From: JAZRZI01 sp045601325
Lineage (GTDB): Bacteria; Bacillota_I; Bacilli_A; RFN20; CAG-826
Direction: 5' to 3'
Assembly: GCA_045601325.1 (NCBI GenBank)
Contig: JAZRZI010000038.1
Location: 1-63,436 of the forward strand
Length of the DNA stretch: 63,436 nucleotides
Below, one piece after another: positions 27,617-36,977 of the stretch (position 1 is the first letter of the stretch; the number at the start of each line of letters is the position of its first letter). Both the position numbers and the translations under genes were made by a program. The notes below the pieces were generated by a model that saw nothing but the letters and a program-made list of their open reading frames with translations, was not told the origin of the DNA and made no database searches.

Positions 27617-30082
27617 CTAGTATTCAACGAAAATATCGAAGATTGTGATTGTACGATCTGGATATAAAGTCTTATTATCATCCATGAAGTTATTTAACGA
27701 GATTGTGATTGTGTTTAAGTTCGTTAAATCAACATTTAAATACTTAACTTCGATAGAAACATTCTTTGAAGTTAAACTAGAAGCAAAGTGTGTACCAATT
27801 TGTTTATTAGCACCATTATTTTTAGAAGCTTTAATCTTAAATGTTAAATCGATATCTTCGTTTGTATTTGTATATTTGAAAAATATTCTCTTTGCGTTAG
27901 CTAATGATTCGCCCTTAATTGTGATAGAAGGGTTGAACATTTCGGTTTCAATCTCGGTATCTTTTCTAATACTCTTTAGTTTTGCATTAACATAGCCATC
28001 ATATATTTCAAAACTAGATTGTTCAGTAACTGATACATTGGTGCCACCAGCCAATAAGTTGGTGATATTTTCAAAACCATTGCTTTGGTGGTGGTATTTA
28101 TTTCCGGTTTCAGTAATTAATTCAATGTTCTTAGGTTGATCTGATAGAGCAATAGAATATTTATAACCATTAGAAACTGTTGTTGAAACAACAAATTCGC
28201 CATCAACTTTTAAAGTGGATGAGGTTGTGTAGATTTCGAGTTCATTGTCTTTAACAATCTTTAAAAGATTGTCATCGTTTTCAAAATTAAGAATTCTATT
28301 AGCTAATTCTTCTCTAGCTTCAAACACTAAATGATGATCTGTGTTTGTAATCGCATTATTAAATAAATTGTTGTATAAATCAGACACCACATTTGTGAAG
28401 TTAAAATCGTTAACACCATATTTGTCGCACAGTGATAAGTATTTTTCTTCTAATACTTCAAGCATTTCATAATCTTCTAAACCATCTCTGTATGTGAGTA
28501 AACGCATGCTAGGAAATGGGGTAGACGATTCGTAATATCTTCCTGGATACATAATAAATCCATCCCCAATCGCACCACCATTTTGTCCGTGATCATTTCT
28601 CCATGGGTTATCATATGGAGTTTCATAGAAGGAGTTGCAATCTTCTTCTCCATACATGTTGGCCATAAAGAACAAATAACCATTAACACCATAGGCCTTC
28701 TCCATCCAACCTAAAGAACGCATAGACAAACAATCGTCATCAATGTGGTTGCTTGGATAAGGATAGTTAGGAATACAACATGTATAATCCCATAAGTTAC
28801 CATAGGCATTACGGTTTGCCATATCCTTATATATTTCTTGATATTCCATATTCTTCAATAAGTTGACTTGAGGACAGAAAGTAGCAGGATAATTCTTAAC
28901 CCAATCGTTAACATACGTTGTGTTAGTAAAGATAGCAGGAATTTGAAGAATCGTGTTTTTAACTTTGGTATTCCAATCTTGGCTATGCTTATGGAAATAT
29001 CCTTCACTTTCAAGCATATTAATGGCTTTTTGAAGTGTTTTTTGATATTCACCACCTTTTTCAAAGAAGTGAGGTGTCGCTACTCTTTTGGATTCAATTA
29101 CATCAGCTTCGTCATATGTAGAAGGATAGAAAATTGCGCTTCCTAAATAGAAGTTTTCTTCAGTTGATGCTTTTGCGAGTTCAACGATATATGATGCCGC
29201 AACATCACCATCAGCGGTGTCTGCATAATATGATAGAGGGAAGTCAAAAGGAATTGTAATCGTGTTATAGTTTCTAATCTTCCATAAGTTTTTAACGTCT
29301 TTAACAAAGTCTTTAGGGTTATTCATAGGTCTTTCTTGAATAACGTAAGGGTTTGCTTTGTATTTTGATAAGAACTCACTATAGGTATCCATCATTTCCT
29401 TACTTGCATCATATTCACCCGTAAGCATATACAAGGAATAGATTAACCAACATGATTGGAATTTGCTCTTGTGATCAAGCTTAAAATCCCAAATAGTTAC
29501 TTCAATTGGGACATTAACAACATTATCACCGTATGTGAGGGTAAAGTTTCCTTTATAAACACCAGCATCTAATCCGTTAGAATCGACTTCAATAGAAAAA
29601 CCTTGGTTTGAGTTGGCTTCAATAACGTTTTCTTTAAATTCATAAGCTTTTTCAATTGGAAGAAGCATATCTGGAATAGATTCACCAGCATAAAAGAAGA
29701 ATACAGATTCACCTGCTCCATGAACGTTTGCGGGTATCTTTAAGTATTTTTGAACGTAAATTTGCATATTTTCTACAGGAATCGTTTTGCCGGTTGAAGA
29801 ATCTTTTAATTCGGCTTTTGTAAACTCATAGGAGCATCTTTTTCCTGAAGTTAAAATAACTTGAGTAGATTCATATTCATCCCTCATCATTTGAATCTTT
29901 GCGGTTGAACCGTTATCAATAAATTCTTCATTACGTCGAACTTCTTTGATTACTTTCATAGTTGGATAAGTAGTCCAAACTTTATCATCCACTATTGGTT
30001 TAGGTTCGGGGTTTGAACACGCCAATAAAGAGCTTGCCAACAGCGAAGTTAAAATAAAACGTGATATTTTATTAAATTTCAT
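27617..30082 (-). CDS. DUF4091-family lipoprotein (GH123-like)
   Basis: 821 residues. The signal ends LLASSLLACSN, a lipobox. RDEYESTQVIL near residue 68 and the beta-sandwich after it match the N-terminal region of DUF4091 proteins, and YPGRYYE with SMRLLTYRDGLEDYEMLEVL near 520-545 is the C-terminal hallmark. At the place where the cytosolic relative at 2829 has HISDEP, this protein reads LQIPAIFTN, so the acidic pair seems lost. A beta-rich extension of about 220 residues may bind glycan. It is placed 11 bases after the solute-binding lipoprotein gene. Confidence 0.75.
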   Translation of the reverse strand: MKFNKISRFILTSLLASSLLACSNPEPKPIVDDKVWTTYPTMKVIKEVRRNEEFIDNGSTAKIQMMRDEYESTQVILTSGKRCSYEFTKAELKDSSTGKTIPVENMQIYVQKYLKIPANVHGAGESVFFFYAGESIPDMLLPIEKAYEFKENVIEANSNQGFSIEVDSNGLDAGVYKGNFTLTYGDNVVNVPIEVTIWDFKLDHKSKFQSCWLIYSLYMLTGEYDASKEMMDTYSEFLSKYKANPYVIQERPMNNPKDFVKDVKNLWKIRNYNTITIPFDFPLSYYADTADGDVAASYIVELAKASTEENFYLGSAIFYPSTYDEADVIESKRVATPHFFEKGGEYQKTLQKAINMLESEGYFHKHSQDWNTKVKNTILQIPAIFTNTTYVNDWVKNYPATFCPQVNLLKNMEYQEIYKDMANRNAYGNLWDYTCCIPNYPYPSNHIDDDCLSMRSLGWMEKAYGVNGYLFFMANMYGEEDCNSFYETPYDNPWRNDHGQNGGAIGDGFIMYPGRYYESSTPFPSMRLLTYRDGLEDYEMLEVLEEKYLSLCDKYGVNDFNFTNVVSDLYNNLFNNAITNTDHHLVFEAREELANRILNFENDDNLLKIVKDNELEIYTTSSTLKVDGEFVVSTTVSNGYKYSIALSDQPKNIELITETGNKYHHQSNGFENITNLLAGGTNVSVTEQSSFEIYDGYVNAKLKSIRKDTEIETEMFNPSITIKGESLANAKRIFFKYTNTNEDIDLTFKIKASKNNGANKQIGTHFASSLTSKNVSIEVKYLNVDLTNLNTITISLNNFMDDNKTLYPDRTITIFDIFVEY

Positions 30083-30093
30083 GATGTTACCTT

Positions 30094-31692
30094 TTATAAG
30101 TTAGAGGAGATTGTGTCCCAGTTGTGTTTGATAAAATCGCTGTTTTCTTTTCTAACAGCTTCACCGCTTGAAACTTTTCCTTGAGCTAACCACGAAGCAC
30201 ATGTTCCGGTTAAACCAATGGAGTTAGAGAAGTTTGGTAAGACCCCAGCAACAGAGAACATTCTTGCCTTGACTGTGTTAATTAAATAAGGACAATATGC
30301 TCCAGCATCAAAAATCTTATTAGAGGCGATTCTAAATGAAGAGAGTGTTATGCCTTCATTACTATATTCACCTTGAGATAATGTAGCAGGTAAGTGATGA
30401 CCATTCATGGTTGTATAGAAGAGTTGTAATGCTTCATCAGAATACATCCATTTTAAGAAAGCTTTTGCCATTTCTTTTTTATGATTCCAAGTTGGAACAA
30501 CAAACAAGTGGTCATAGTCGGTTCTCATAACAGAACCATTGTTTCTAGCGTCTCTAACGATATCGACATCATCGGTTGTTACACCACTAGGCATATCAGT
30601 GTAATTACCATCTAAAGGATTGTTATCAACATAAGTAACTAAATTTCTTAGTGTTTCTTCGTTATCAAAAGACAATTTATTAATGATGCTTGAAACCAGT
30701 GGAATTTTAATCCAATCAATGTTGGATTTTCTTGCTGTTGGTGATTCAACTTCAAGCCATGTACCATTGACCATAAATGCAGAAGCACCAAATAAGAAAT
30801 AGTTTTGAACTTGTGTAAAGTCTCTGCTTGAGTCTGAGTGATGATATACATAAGAACCGTTTTGTTTCTTTAATAATTTTGCTAAAACGTTCGCGGATTC
30901 TGTTATACCTTGATATGCGTAGAAGTTATCAGATTGCTCGCCATTAGGATCTAAACCTTCATAGAAGTTTTCCATTCTATCCGAACCTTCATATTGCGCA
31001 AACCAAGCGCCCGTGATTGTTGTGTAGTATTCATTAGCTTCGGAATAGATTAATGGAGCGGTATTGTTAAATTTTGTCTTATCCGTTGCAATTTTAGAAT
31101 TCATATCATCCAATACTTCAAAGAACTCATCTGTTGTTCTTGGATAGTAATCGTTGGAATAACCAAATTTGTTCCAAACATCCAAGTTTCTGCAGAAAGA
31201 AACAAAACCGTTTGCCCATGGAACTGCATAGGTGTTATCGCCAACTGTTGCATAATCTTTAAATGTTTTATCAATCTTTTTTGACATTGTGTTTTTACCG
31301 CTTTCGCCTTCGTATTCACCATCATAAACATCGTTTAAGTTTTCAAAAACGCCTTGATATACATTTCCATCAGCGGCAGTTATTTGTCCACGATAAATGT
31401 ATTTATGGAAGCCAGAAGGACGAGTACCATAAATATCAGAAGTGCCAGCATAGGATTTAATTTGTGTATCAATAGAACCAATGCCGTTTTCTCCGATTTC
31501 TTCTATGATTTTGAATTTAACGCCTGTTTTTGAGGTGTATTCTTTGGTCAAAGCTTTTAGCCAGTCTAATCCATATCCGAGTTTTGTACAGGAAATGACC
31601 AAAGTGTCTTCGGAGACACTCCTGTTACAACCTGCTAGCGCAGTAAGAACCAAAGCCACGGAAACTAAAGGCAATAATCTTGTTTTTTTCAT
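30094..31692 (-). CDS. Sugar ABC transporter substrate-binding lipoprotein
   Basis: 532 residues with lipobox LTALAGC. The fold is that of family-1 extracellular solute-binding proteins: TSDIYGTRPSGFHKYIYRGQI, VPWANGFVSFCRNLDVW near residues 155-171 and FLKWMYSDEALQLFY near 410. It would capture an oligosaccharide on the outer face and deliver it to the two permeases encoded just upstream. AGGAGG lies nine bases before the ATG. Confidence 0.88.
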   Translation of the reverse strand: MKKTRLLPLVSVALVLTALAGCNRSVSEDTLVISCTKLGYGLDWLKALTKEYTSKTGVKFKIIEEIGENGIGSIDTQIKSYAGTSDIYGTRPSGFHKYIYRGQITAADGNVYQGVFENLNDVYDGEYEGESGKNTMSKKIDKTFKDYATVGDNTYAVPWANGFVSFCRNLDVWNKFGYSNDYYPRTTDEFFEVLDDMNSKIATDKTKFNNTAPLIYSEANEYYTTITGAWFAQYEGSDRMENFYEGLDPNGEQSDNFYAYQGITESANVLAKLLKKQNGSYVYHHSDSSRDFTQVQNYFLFGASAFMVNGTWLEVESPTARKSNIDWIKIPLVSSIINKLSFDNEETLRNLVTYVDNNPLDGNYTDMPSGVTTDDVDIVRDARNNGSVMRTDYDHLFVVPTWNHKKEMAKAFLKWMYSDEALQLFYTTMNGHHLPATLSQGEYSNEGITLSSFRIASNKIFDAGAYCPYLINTVKARMFSVAGVLPNFSNSIGLTGTCASWLAQGKVSSGEAVRKENSDFIKHNWDTISSNL

Positions 31693-31708
31693 GTTAAAAT
31701 CCTCCTAA

Positions 31709-32632
31709 TTATCCTTTTAAACCACCTAAGTGAACCTTTTCCATAATAGAGTTTTGGAATATTAAATATAAAATTAAAATTGGAACCAAAGAGATCATAA
31801 CGCCCGCTAAATATGCAGGACAATTAGCAATATATTTAGAAGAGCAATCCAGAGCATAAACCGCATACGCTAAGTTTGGATATTCAGACATATATAAAAT
31901 TGTGGATTCGTAGTCGTTCCACGACGTGATAAAGCTCATAACAAATAACGCAGAAGCAGATGGCACCACCATAGGTAACATAATTTGGAAGAACACTTTA
32001 TAGTGGTTTGCACCATCGACAAATGCCGCTTCAGCATAATCCCAAGATAAACTCTTATAAAATGAATACATATAGAAGAAATATCCACCATATAATCCAA
32101 TAGAGGTAATTAACGCAATCGGGTTGTTAATAAAATTGATTTTTTGATAGAACCTAAATGTTGCAGCAGCGCTGCCATAAAGCGGAAGAATTGCGACAAA
32201 AATACCCAAGTTATATAGAAACTTAGTAAATTTAGATTTATAGAACACCAAAACATAACAAACCATGGAACTAGTTAAGATAGACAAGAAAACATATGTA
32301 GTAGTTCTCCACAAAGAGTTCCAAGTGATGGTTAAGAAGGAATCTCTACCACCATTGATTGATGCTAGTGTGCTAAATGAATTGATAAACGAGCTGAGTG
32401 ATGCGTTTTTAGGCCAAGAAAATAAGTTCATATGGTTGAATTTTTCATAGTCAAACGCTGTACCATCTGGTCTAAGAGCGATTAAAAATGCAAAAACAAA
32501 GAAGAAAAGAATAAATGAAACGTAAAGAACAAATATACCAAATGCGATGCCAAATACGACCTTTTCGCCTTTTGATTTTTTACGTCCACCAGAGGACTTT
32601 CTAATGCGTGGTCTTTTATTTGTCTTTTCCAT
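31709..32632 (-). CDS. Carbohydrate ABC transporter permease (MalG-like)
   Basis: About 307 residues from the ATG at 32632; the frame extends upstream into the previous gene. Six membrane spans, with the EAA loop DYAEAAFVDGANHYKVFFQIMLP split as DYAEAAFVDGAN and KVFFQIMLPMV. It forms the translocation channel with the MalF-like partner. It is coupled to that gene by a 17-base overlap. Confidence 0.88.
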   Translation of the reverse strand: MEKTNKRPRIRKSSGGRKKSKGEKVVFGIAFGIFVLYVSFILFFFVFAFLIALRPDGTAFDYEKFNHMNLFSWPKNASLSSFINSFSTLASINGGRDSFLTITWNSLWRTTTYVFLSILTSSMVCYVLVFYKSKFTKFLYNLGIFVAILPLYGSAAATFRFYQKINFINNPIALITSIGLYGGYFFYMYSFYKSLSWDYAEAAFVDGANHYKVFFQIMLPMVVPSASALFVMSFITSWNDYESTILYMSEYPNLAYAVYALDCSSKYIANCPAYLAGVMISLVPILILYLIFQNSIMEKVHLGGLKG

Positions 32633-33566
32633 AAACAACTCTCTTAACAATTAATGCAAATGGGAATGAAACTGCAGTCATACATAAACCAATCGCACTT
32701 GCTAAATATAAATCTTGGGACGCACCTGTTCCGGATACTAATGCAAAAGTATAGAAAGATAGTGTCATTGTGCCTTTGTCGCCTTGAGTGAACGCAAGAA
32801 TAGGACCGCTTGCACCCAAAAAGCCAGCAGCTGATAAAATTAAGATAGTAGAAATAGTTGGCCAAATGGTAGGAAGCATAATATGGAAAAATTCTTGAAT
32901 CCAGTTAGCTCCGTCGATTTGTCCTGCTTCAAGCATTTGTGGGTCAATGGAGTTAAAAGCACCACCAATAACGATGATGTTGCCACCTAATCCAAATAAG
33001 AAGTTATAAGTTAAAATTGTAATGATTGCGTTAGGCGCTTTATCAAGCGGATAAGTGTATCCCATACTCCTAAATAAAACATCCAATGGACCACCATTAT
33101 CTAAAGAGATTTTAAATAAAACAACCAAAGCTGAGCTAGTAATAATACATGGAACGTACATAACCGCTCTGAAGAATTTATATCCACGTATTCTTCTAAC
33201 AAGGAAATAACACATCAATGTTGTTATAGGTAGAACCAATACGATATTCACAAAGTTAAATAATAAGGTGTTAATTAATGCCTCAGATAACACAGCCCCC
33301 GCTGATGAGAATCTATCCGCAATCATTTGAAAGTTTTGGAGCGTCCAATATTCACCTAATTGACCATTCGATAAAATGCCTTCTCTTTTAAAGGCCATAA
33401 AGAAAGAATTAATGTTTACGTAAACATAAAAGATAACAAATAAAACAACGGGAACAACCAAAAAAGAAAATACAAAAAGGTTCTTATCAAACGATTTCTT
33501 CTTTTTGCGATAAAGTTGGTTGATTGGAAGGACACTACCACCAGCGCGTTCTCTTGTTTCTGTCAT
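32616..33566 (-). CDS. Carbohydrate ABC transporter permease (MalF-like)
   Basis: 316 residues, six spans, EAA loop QMLEAGQIDGANWIQEFFHI followed by MLPTIWP. It is the first gene of the operon that runs down to 22085. AAGG seven bases upstream is the ribosome binding site. A perfect 16-base AT palindrome at 33577-33592 lies just ahead of it, and the DUF6259-ROK gene is next upstream. Confidence 0.88.
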   Translation of the reverse strand: MTETRERAGGSVLPINQLYRKKKKSFDKNLFVFSFLVVPVVLFVIFYVYVNINSFFMAFKREGILSNGQLGEYWTLQNFQMIADRFSSAGAVLSEALINTLLFNFVNIVLVLPITTLMCYFLVRRIRGYKFFRAVMYVPCIITSSALVVLFKISLDNGGPLDVLFRSMGYTYPLDKAPNAIITILTYNFLFGLGGNIIVIGGAFNSIDPQMLEAGQIDGANWIQEFFHIMLPTIWPTISTILILSAAGFLGASGPILAFTQGDKGTMTLSFYTFALVSGTGASQDLYLASAIGLCMTAVSFPFALIVKRVVYGKDK

Positions 33567-33576
33567 TTTTTAACCT

Positions 33577-33592
33577 TATTAATATATTAATA
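33577..33592. promoter_or_regulatory. Perfect palindrome ahead of the sugar-transport operon
   Basis: TATTAATATATTAATA, 11 bases upstream of the first permease start codon. It is a candidate operator for the ROK-type regulator encoded just upstream, but the surroundings are very AT-rich, so chance is possible. No convincing -35 box was found. Confidence 0.35.
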
Positions 33593-33648
33593 CGTTTTGT
33601 ATTTTTATCATAATTTTAAATTAATTATGTTAATAATTAACAAAATTG

Positions 33649-33671
33649 AATAATATATAAAATATATTATT
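33649..33671. repeat. AT-only inverted repeat at the end of the DUF6259-ROK gene
   Basis: AATAATATAT and ATATATTATT flank AAA. It overlaps the stop codon of the 33670 gene and could be a weak terminator or a second operator half. No U-run follows on the minus strand. Confidence 0.3.
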
Positions 33672-36600
33672 AAAAATTTATATCGCTTTCATTAATATTT
33701 ATATCGGTTAGGTTTTTGTCTTTAATTTTATTAAGTATGGATAATCTGGCCGCACCAAAAGAAGCGGATAAATCGTCGACATATTCCACCATACATAAAT
33801 AGCTTCTAATAGGTTCGTATTCATTATAAGAGGCAATGATTTTATCTATCATTTTTTGATCGTTATTAATAACGTTACCGGTTATTATAATCTTCTTAAT
33901 AGGTAGGATTCTTGAAATGTTTACAAAACCAATTCCTAGATAACCAGCTGCATTATCAAGGTCGCTACGATATTTATCTCTATTGGAATTAATTTCATCA
34001 AAATTTTCCACGTTTGCAAGTTTTGTAATACCTATTGTAGAGGCGCAATCCTCTAATGTTTTTTCTTTGTTTCCAAACGCAATAATCATATTGCCAAAAT
34101 CGATAGTTAAATTGTTATCTTTCTTATCGTTAATATATAAAGAAAATCCAATGCCGGACACCGCTCTGCAAAGCAAGAAACTATCAGGGTGATCTTTATA
34201 GTTATATAAGTATGTTTCCATCAAACAAGAAACGTCGTGTTCGATATAAGTATATATTCCAAACTTGTCTTCTAGTATTTTCTTTAAGTTGATGTTTTTC
34301 CATCCTTTGGCAAACTTAAATTCTTCATAGATGCCACCTTTTAATGTGATACCTTGGCAAGACACACCTATGGATACTATTTTGTATTTATCACCGATGA
34401 AATCAATACATTTTTGAATACATGTAAAAAGCAAATTCATTGCATAATCATAGGTATTTCCTTTGTATTCTTCAAAATAAGTTTTAATTATTTTAGAATC
34501 CATACCCACTACACTTGAGGAAAATCCGATAGAGTTAATATCCACACCAATCGCAACATAATTGTTTCCGTTTGGAATTAAATATGATGTGCTCCTTCCT
34601 ACTCCGTTAGTGACTTTTTCAGTTTCTAAAACAATGCCTTGATCTAACAAAATAGAAACCACACTAGAAACTGTGCCCCAAGAATAACCCGTAATTTTTT
34701 GAATTTCTCTCCTAGTAATTTTAGATTTCTCAATGATTAAGTCTGATATTTCATTAAAACTCTTTTGGTTTTCGGAATGTGAACTTAAATAAGTAACTCT
34801 TTCTTGCTTTGCGTTTGTTTTAACCATATAAACGGTCAAAGGAGGAATAATAATAGAGCTATCGCGGACACAAGAGTTACATTTAGAATCTAAATATATT
34901 TTTACAAATGAATCAAAATTAACTCTGTGGGGTTCCAAATCATAGTTTACAAGGAACGACGCAATCTCCTTTCCGTTTGTGAATGATGAAGTCAACACTG
35001 CATCAAAACGGAATTCATGATTATCTTCGTGTTTAATCGCTAACTTATCTACTTTGATAGAAAGGGGTTTATCTGCCTTTCCTTCACAAAGGAATTCTTT
35101 TTGATCCACCCTCCATCTATTTAGAGTCTTGATAAAAGATAGGGCCTTGTCTTTATCAACAACATCGCTTTTGCACCATGCGTCAGAAACTTCCCCGTCC
35201 CCATTAAGAACAATAGTAAACATATCTCCACAAATAAACGAATATGCAAGCCTATAGGTATACGAATATGGTTTATTTTCTAGCGTCATACAAATTTGAT
35301 TGCCTTGGAAGTTATTAACAAATTCATGATACAGATATGAATATATTGGGAATGGTTCGCCGATATAGTAATTCAATATGAATCTATTATCAGAGAATAG
35401 TAGATATGGAATAAAAGGTTCTCCTGCTGCTGATTCACAACCAAACAAAGATTTTGACTTATTTATACCCTCTAAAGTTGAAATTGTTTCTTCTACTTCC
35501 CAGCTTCCAGGAGCGGGACAATGTTTGTGTTTTGTTGAATAACACAAATACGCACAACCGCCATGGTTTTGATCGAGAATTTGGAAATAATCAATATTGG
35601 ATGAAAGCATTTTTTCGGTTTCGGCTTTGATTATATCTTTGGTCCTTTGTTCGCTAGGACACATATCTAATCCATACCTAATGTCAGAAACAATAGTAGA
35701 TTTAAGCTCTCCGTTTGTGTTTGCGCACATGATGTCGCTTAAATGTTTGTCATAATATTCCTTCTCGTTATTACAATTGCCTCTAAAGCTTTTAAGGGTA
35801 TAGCCAAAACCAGAAGCATATAAACCGATGAGCATGCCGTTATCATGGATAGCGGATACATATTCGTTAAATTCGTTAAGTCCTCCGAAAGGATTGAAAT
35901 AGTACGGAGGCGCCCAAGGCGCGGTGCCTTCATAATGCATCAACAAATTAAGTATTTTGGAATCTGTTTTCTCTTTAATTTCTTTTAAATGTTTTAAACC
36001 ATCCATATACGGATACATACCATTGGGTTTCATTTCCTTGTCAGAGTCATTTTTTCCTCTAATAGGATAAGTTACCACTACCGGAGATTCTTTATACCAT
36101 GAAGGTAGTGTTTTGTTCTCTTTGATAGAAACAAGGTTAGCGGGTTTGTTTTTATAAAACCAGTTTCTATAGATATCAAAAGCTTCATAACATGAGCCAC
36201 TATAAAGTTCAATGACACAGTCAAAATCCATCGTATAATCTTGACCAAAATCGGTGTTAGTAAAAGTTCGCATTTGTAGTTTTAAAGCATCATCAACTTT
36301 ATTAAAATCAATATGCTTTATGTTTCTGCGTTTATCATGCATTCCAAGATATAAACCGCATTTACCTCTATGATAGGAAATAAATTGACTTGATATCATG
36401 TTTGGAAAAACAAAGAATTTGCCCAAAGAAGGATAATCAACATCATAATATGTGAAAGGTGATTTTAATCTTCTTTCTAAATTTGTAACCTTCACACCTT
36501 CGTTATAAGGAATATAAATTTCTCCTATTCCGTTGTTTTCATCTTTTAATCTTGGACACAAACCAAATGATAATAATTCAACTTGCTCAATCAATAAGTC

Positions 36601-36897
36601 GGTTTTATTGGTAACACTAATGCGTGAGATTAATTTGTTCTTGGAAGCATCTAAAAATAAACACACAGATAGGTCATGGTTATCAAAATAATGGTTTTTT
36701 CCATTAGATTTAACATAATTAAACTTGCTAGCATCAACAAAATAGCTAGAAGCATCTCTTCTTCTTAATTTAATAGAGAAAAACGGAAGCGGTTTTTCGA
36801 TCAATTCAACCTTGTTATTAAAGCAAATGCTAGTAATAGCGGCTTTAGAGAATTCAAAAACTATATTTCCAAGTCCAAGTTTAAAAGTTTTGTTCAT
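33670..36897 (-). CDS. DUF6259 glycosidase-like domain fused to an HTH-ROK transcriptional regulator
   Basis: 1075 residues in one open frame. Residues 1 to about 690 match DUF6259 proteins: beta-sandwich N-terminus, SPVVVTYPIRGK near 270, LLMHYEGTAPWAPPYYFNPFGG near 313-334 split around EGTAPWAPPYY, then GLYASGFGYT. From about 705 the protein becomes a ROK/NagC/XylR-type regulator: winged helix (ITRREIQKITGYSWGTVSSV near 722-741), then the sugar-kinase-like fold with GVSCQG and EHDVSCLMETYL. The usual ROK zinc motif CxCGxxGC is replaced by FGNKEKTLEDC, suggesting a non-catalytic sensor. No signal peptide, so it is cytosolic. Possible -10 TATAAT at 36919-36924 gives a leader of about 15 bases without a Shine-Dalgarno. 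Probable role: combine sugar hydrolysis or binding with repression of the adjacent transport operon. This is inference. Confidence 0.8.
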   Translation of the reverse strand: MNKTFKLGLGNIVFEFSKAAITSICFNNKVELIEKPLPFFSIKLRRRDASSYFVDASKFNYVKSNGKNHYFDNHDLSVCLFLDASKNKLISRISVTNKTDLLIEQVELLSFGLCPRLKDENNGIGEIYIPYNEGVKVTNLERRLKSPFTYYDVDYPSLGKFFVFPNMISSQFISYHRGKCGLYLGMHDKRRNIKHIDFNKVDDALKLQMRTFTNTDFGQDYTMDFDCVIELYSGSCYEAFDIYRNWFYKNKPANLVSIKENKTLPSWYKESPVVVTYPIRGKNDSDKEMKPNGMYPYMDGLKHLKEIKEKTDSKILNLLMHYEGTAPWAPPYYFNPFGGLNEFNEYVSAIHDNGMLIGLYASGFGYTLKSFRGNCNNEKEYYDKHLSDIMCANTNGELKSTIVSDIRYGLDMCPSEQRTKDIIKAETEKMLSSNIDYFQILDQNHGGCAYLCYSTKHKHCPAPGSWEVEETISTLEGINKSKSLFGCESAAGEPFIPYLLFSDNRFILNYYIGEPFPIYSYLYHEFVNNFQGNQICMTLENKPYSYTYRLAYSFICGDMFTIVLNGDGEVSDAWCKSDVVDKDKALSFIKTLNRWRVDQKEFLCEGKADKPLSIKVDKLAIKHEDNHEFRFDAVLTSSFTNGKEIASFLVNYDLEPHRVNFDSFVKIYLDSKCNSCVRDSSIIIPPLTVYMVKTNAKQERVTYLSSHSENQKSFNEISDLIIEKSKITRREIQKITGYSWGTVSSVVSILLDQGIVLETEKVTNGVGRSTSYLIPNGNNYVAIGVDINSIGFSSSVVGMDSKIIKTYFEEYKGNTYDYAMNLLFTCIQKCIDFIGDKYKIVSIGVSCQGITLKGGIYEEFKFAKGWKNINLKKILEDKFGIYTYIEHDVSCLMETYLYNYKDHPDSFLLCRAVSGIGFSLYINDKKDNNLTIDFGNMIIAFGNKEKTLEDCASTIGITKLANVENFDEINSNRDKYRSDLDNAAGYLGIGFVNISRILPIKKIIITGNVINNDQKMIDKIIASYNEYEPIRSYLCMVEYVDDLSASFGAARLSILNKIKDKNLTDININESDINF

Positions 36898-36918
36898 AAC
36901 AACATCTTGTGTTAAATA

Positions 36919-36924
36919 ATTATA
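36919..36924 (-). promoter_or_regulatory. Candidate -10 box of the DUF6259-ROK gene
   Basis: A perfect TATAAT on the minus strand, 22 bases before the ATG. The hexamer 17 bases upstream (TTATTG) is a poor -35. An imperfect TTATAT/ATATAA repeat spans this position (36920-36940) and could be an autoregulatory site. Confidence 0.35.
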
Positions 36925-36977
36925 TCATTTACTTATATAATCAATAACTTAAACTTTTGAATATGTAACAATTGTGA

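Noticed and set aside
33670..36897. DUF6259-ROK fusion as an assembly join of two genes
   Set aside because: The frame is continuous, the linker is plausible, and unlike the joins in the first 8 kb neither domain looks truncated. It is kept as real but read support should be confirmed.
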